DNA of 64,000 nucleotides, taken from the NCBI GenBank assembly GCA_932521025.1, contig OW051468.1, positions 3,968,064-4,032,063 of the forward strand, given 5' to 3'. Position numbers and translations under genes: made by a program. The notes under the pieces are model-generated. The model saw only the letters and a program-made list of their open reading frames with translations. It searched no databases and was not told the origin of the DNA. The DNA is from Oscheius onirici (Eukaryota > Nematoda > Chromadorea > Rhabditida > Rhabditidae). This document shows, piece after piece, positions 60,370-64,000 of the stretch. Position 1 is the stretch's first letter. The number at the start of each line of letters is the position of its first letter.

Positions 60370-61446
60370 ATGTTTGGTTTTCGCGGCAAACGTACAAGAA
60401 ATATCAGGGTCGGATTTCGAGGCCCGACGCTTCACACTGGCCCTCGACGTGTGAGACTCGGATCAGGATTTTGCGACACTATTGGTGAATTTCTTCACGA
60501 GTTCTGTTCAGCAGTTCTCTTCAAATATGGTGGATATACCGAGGAAGAATTCGAAGAGGGAATTTTCGGCAGATATTTCTCAACCAGGAGATGTACGGAT
60601 CCAGAAGTCAGGGGCTACATTAACAACATCGTGAAAATTGCAAGGACTGCCATAAAACAAAACCAACTGTTTGCATTCGAAGGTATTTCTGTCTTTTTCC
60701 TGTCAAGACTGATCTTTTAGTGGCCGTAGTAGATGGCATTGATAACCCCCTGTGTACCTTCACAATCCACTTCAGAAAACAACCCAATTTTCGGGAATCA
60801 GCCTTGTTAGTTTGTCTTCTTTCGAATAATACCTCGTTTCAGGTGGCAGAACAAAAAAGAGCGGAAAATATTGATACGTCAGCTGGGCGCAGTCATCCAA
60901 AATGTTCAGAAGATCCCGATCTCCAAAGATATGCGTGGATTCATCGACACTGCAGGTATCTTGTTCCTATTCCCTACAACTTGTCAGTTTAGCCACAAGA
61001 CTCCGTATCCGACTGCAATTAGACGAGACGTTTCGAGAGACTGCTAATGGATTAGAGCTCCTAGCTGACAGTCAATTGCCACAGCCATTCCACTCTGAAT
61101 TTGTGCCAATCGGCGATCCAATAACCAATCTCTTCAATCAGGTTAGTGACGGAAAAGGCGGAAATTTCTTCTGCAAAAGTGCCTAACGATTACGTATCGG
61201 CGTTTTTGAACACAACACTGTTATTCTGTTTACATTTTTTGCAAGTGTATTTGGGCTGTGTTCATCGAGGAAAAAAACGACATGACGTGCGCTTTACGCA
61301 CTTTTGCAGACAACATTTCCGCATATCTCTGTTAGTGACGCATTTAACCTAAAAAGTCCTTTTAGATGTACTTTTCGAGTTTGATCTGTGAGCCGCCGAG
61401 TGTAGAAGAACAAGACAATCGATGGAATATTGGACGTAAACTCTAG
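60370..61446 (+). CDS. rev-7: REV7/MAD2L2-like HORMA-domain protein
   Basis: A HORMA protein; REV7 joins REV3 in DNA polymerase zeta and acts in translesion synthesis and repair. The start is MFGFRGKRTRNIRVGFRG, a basic lead longer than in human REV7. HORMA blocks follow: GSGFCDTIGEFLHEFCSAVLFKYGGY, EEGIFGRYFSTRRCTDPEVR, YINNIVKIARTAIKQN, EVAVVDGIDNPLCTFTIHF, then WQNKKERKILIRQLGA and the C-terminal RLRIRLQLDET, FHSEFVPIGDP and SSLICEPPSVEEQ. Similarity is best over the N-terminal half. The ATG comes straight after acceptor ttcttctag, 212 bp after the hnRNP R/Q stop, so it is probably a trans-spliced second gene. Last intron holds a MITE. Confidence 0.8.
61152..61330. mobile_element. MITE inserted in the last intron of the REV7-like gene
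   Basis: The ends carry inverted sequence, gcggaaatttcttctgcaaa (61158-61177) and gcagacaacatttccgc (61306-61322), with gcactttt on the inner side. It is flanked by ten-base direct repeats GTTAGTGACG at 61142-61151 and 61331-61340, a likely target-site duplication; 9-11 bp suggests a MULE-type element. It shares the terminal motif with the repeats at 467-641 and 32211-32375. No coding capacity. Confidence 0.75.
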
Positions 61447-62064
61447 AGAATCTCAAGAAATAAACAATTTCACCTATGTTTATTCTTTTGACGAGCTGCA
61501 AAGGATCGATTTCTAGCCTTCTAAGCAACCGAAGTGGCCACTCAGAGTGGTCACTTTGTTTCCTCGTAGTTCTCCGTTACACTTGCGCATAGGACATTCC
61601 TCCCTCTAGAGGCCATTAAACGAGTCACTGGCTCCAGTTGCTCCACCAATTATTGAACAAGAGCTAGTTTTTCTCCCTCATGGAGTATTTTAAATAAGAG
61701 CTCTTTTAACAAGAATTTCATCAGATTTCTTTTCGAAATCTACTAAATCTTAAGCTGTCAACCAATCCAACCTCTTCGAGCATTTGGCTAGAAAGCAAAA
61801 GGGGACCACCGTCTTTTGTCAATTGACTCCCAGGTCCTCCCTCTTTTGCCTCCAGGGGCCATCGATTCGTTGACATCCAACCCGGCTCCGTTAGGTCACC
61901 TGCCGTTTCCCTTTGCTTCTAACTATTTTCTTCTTTTAATTCGTTTAAATCTTCAAGGTTTCTTTCCAAACCACAAGAATTCAATTTGATTCACAAGCTG
62001 TTCCAGTTTGTATTCTCAACTCTTTCAACTACTACACCTTTAGATGGACCCTCACTAAACGAAG
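61447..62064. other. Intergenic, no gene seen
   Basis: Contains the 3' end of the REV7-like gene (aataaaca motif at about 61459) and the upstream region of the next gene. No open frame with support. Confidence 0.5.
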
Positions 62065-63714
62065 ATGTTAGCAGCTAGAGGAGTTTCCCTCGGATTGGGA
62101 AAGATCAATCTTTCCGATCTGAATCAGCTTCCTACGGAGAAACACAGGTACAGAAAGTTTGTGATCAGTACAACCTCTTCAGGTCAGCTCTTTTGAGAAA
62201 AGAGGAAAAGAAGAAGCCGCCGAGAATCAGAATAAAGAAAAAGGCGGATGCAAAGGTGAGTCCCTCGTGCCGTCGCTAGGCAGTAGTTTGATGGGATGTG
62301 ATTCGAAGGAAGAGGCGGAGTCATCAGAGCCGATGACCGACAAACCGTCTCTTCGAGCTCGTACTCTCTTTCTAACGACCTATTATGCCGCTAACAGAAG
62401 GGTCAGTCTCTTTGCGGTAGACAACTGTGTTCTGTAATTTCTCTAGATCTTTTTCTAGTCTAAAACGACTGTGGACTAGTTAGCAGATTAGTCGAAAGAG
62501 CGTCTCGTTGAAGTGGTTTTATATGCAAGCTGATGGACAAGGATTGCTTCTTGTCTATTCTTTCCTCTCTAATGTCAATTAGTACCTCGCCTCTCCCGCC
62601 AAGATGGATCAATTTGGTCTTTTGTGATAACGAGGTCTAATTCGAGTAGAAGACACGGCAAACTGTCTTCATCTGTGTGTAATGCCATAGTATCCTAAAC
62701 GAATACATATTTCTCTGAAACTGTGGAAAACTTTTCTAATCTTGAAAAATGTATTGTGACTCTATAAAATAGCTAAACAAAATGGCATAGTCGACGCTCT
62801 GCAATTATCTCCAAACAGACCGAATTCTTCCGAAGTCTGAACCGCGCAGTTTGCATTAATTCCACTGGCTTAGGATTTAGTTCGATTGGCATTAGAACTC
62901 ACGTCGTAAATAATAACGAGGCGGACGATTAGAAGAAGAAAAAATCCTGTTGCTCCTTCTCATGCATTCGAAAGGAAGAAGGCAGTCGACTATGAGGCGC
63001 AATTCGCTTATGGAGTCCGGAGACGCATTAGGTGAAAACGAACCTCGTTACTCGTAGGTGGAGATGGCTCGTATCTTCGCCTCACATTATGAAAAGGTAG
63101 GCTTCCAACTAGTTCTTTCACTCAACTTTCATTCACTCATTGTTCTTGCTTTTCCTTTTTTTTCCTGTTCACAGCTTCAAATGCCACCAAACTATAGGTT
63201 CATTCGTTTGGATGAAAACGATCTGGTTAGTCTTTCAATGAGTCTGTCGAACTACTGTGCCGAGTTGCCAGAACTCAATCTCGTCAACAGAGAGAAAGAG
63301 AATAGTATTTGTCACATAATCTGCACTGATTGTGCTCTATTGTTTGCCGGTCCTCTTGAAGATTTTGGCGGCGGGCTGTGGTTGTCCAAGTCAATTGGGC
63401 TGCGAATGTCACTCGATGATATTAGTTCGCCACCTCCCTCCCTAGTAGGTTCTTCAAACACATTTATCTCAAGCGAACAAAGAAAGTCAATTTGCAGACA
63501 GTCTGGGCGGCATGTCGAGCTGTCATCTTCGGAGTCATCGTTATCGCCGTCGGCTTCGCCATGACTGTTTTGGGATACTTTGACAAACACTTCTCTGAAG
63601 TAAGCTCTTTATCTCGATCGCTAATAGTTGAAATTCAGAGAATCTCCATAATCGATGGAGTGGAGAAGAAATACCACGACAAAGTTGTCCAGATACAGCT
63701 CAAATCCATGCAGG
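62065..63714 (+). CDS. Partial gene: basic N-terminus then a membrane segment, unknown
   Basis: Exons 62065-62147, 62183-62255, 62309-62401 and 63058-63096 join in frame; later ones extend to about 63714 and beyond the window. The N-terminus MLAARGVSLGLGKINLS is followed by a very basic stretch (EEKKKPPRIRIKKKADAK), then KPSLRARTLFLTTYYAANRR, and after a long intron LQMPPNYRFIRLDEND. One or two membrane segments follow (AVIFGVIVIAVGFAMTVLGYF) and then VEKKYHDKVVQIQLKS. The VGFAMTVLGYF pattern is loosely like TMEM200 proteins, but I do not claim it. The last intron holds a repeat. The join across the 650-bp intron is inferred from phase. Confidence 0.45.
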
Positions 63715-63760
63715 TTAGTTCCCTACTGGGGCCAGTCCCCACTTCTTATCGGTATCAATG

Positions 63761-64000
63761 CCTTACAAGGGAAGCTTGTCAACTCAGGTTGGAATTTTGG
63801 AACGAGTAAGGTGTCATTAGATAGCCCTTGGCGAGGGGATTCCGGGATATACTTCCAAAATAGCTGCTGACCTTCCTGGTCCGAGTTATGGACGTTTCAA
63901 AATTGGCCACACCACCCGTACTGTCTCGGCGGGTACGCGAACAGTGCATATAACGAACGCGAAAAAGGGGTGTCGGTGTGGCCAGGGTTGTTGATTTTGT
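63761..64000. repeat. Copy of the 56580-57541 palindrome family, cut by window end
   Basis: Begins cttacaagggaagcttgtca, then gtgtcatt-gatagccc, ggattccgggatata and gagttatggacgtttcaaaa, matching the left arm of the 962-bp palindrome in order but at lower identity. A further palindrome arm may lie outside the window. Confidence 0.7.

Overview
This window is nuclear DNA from an animal with very compact introns (mostly 33-60 nt, gt...tttcag) and closely packed genes on both strands. A nematode is the best reading. A secreted glycine-rich protein at 7449-7950 carries a ground-like domain, a family known essentially from nematodes. The Vasa-type helicase has the GLH layout (FG repeats, CCHC knuckles, helicase), the proprotein convertase looks like BLI-4 with alternative 3' ends, and several same-strand gene strings are 85-215 bp apart, as in nematode operons. 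I cannot name the species. Exon models were joined by hand from frame, splice signals and remembered family features, without any database search.

Layout. 1-13 kb: serotonin-transporter-like gene (-), a gene-poor stretch, a ground-like (grl) gene (+), a membrane-anchored glutaredoxin-like gene (+) and SEC63 (-). 14-20 kb: a TLC-domain membrane protein (+), a coiled-coil gene (+) and a PARN/PNLDC1-type poly(A) exonuclease with a C-terminal membrane segment (-). 20.8-26.6 kb: an operon-like run SLC25A46-like, eIF3J, LSD1/KDM1 (all +). 26.6-28.5 kb: nested palindromic repeats. 28.5-31.7 kb: the GLH/Vasa helicase. 31.7-37.3 kb: repeats and unassigned DNA. 37.3-43.2 kb: the BLI-4/furin-like convertase, with an antisense RTE-type LINE fragment in an intron. 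44.8-45.8 kb: a second LINE fragment. 46.7-47.3 kb: a small PNRC/Edc1-like gene. 48.2-53.1 kb (-): NOP10, an orphan one-TM protein, PSMG3/PAC3 and mitochondrial isoleucyl-tRNA synthetase in one tight string; the last two overlap in different frames. 53.5-56.1 kb (-): fatty acid 2-hydroxylase and UBE2K. 56.6-57.5 kb: a 960-bp palindrome with tRNA-like sequence in each arm. 57.9-61.4 kb (+): hnRNP R/Q and a REV7/MAD2L2-like HORMA gene whose last intron carries a MITE. 62.1 kb to the end: a partial membrane-protein gene with another copy of the palindrome family.

Common themes are RNA metabolism (PARN-like, GLH, eIF3J, hnRNP R/Q, NOP10, PNRC-like) and membrane or secretory functions (SEC63, FA2H, TLCD, BLI-4, SERT). 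The GLH helicase and the PNLDC1-like trimmer would both fit a germline small-RNA pathway, but that is inference from families. The most unusual items are the dual-coding PSMG3/IARS2 exon, the MITE that duplicated a splice donor, the family of long palindromes carrying tRNA-like modules, and a DEVD box in the Vasa-type helicase.
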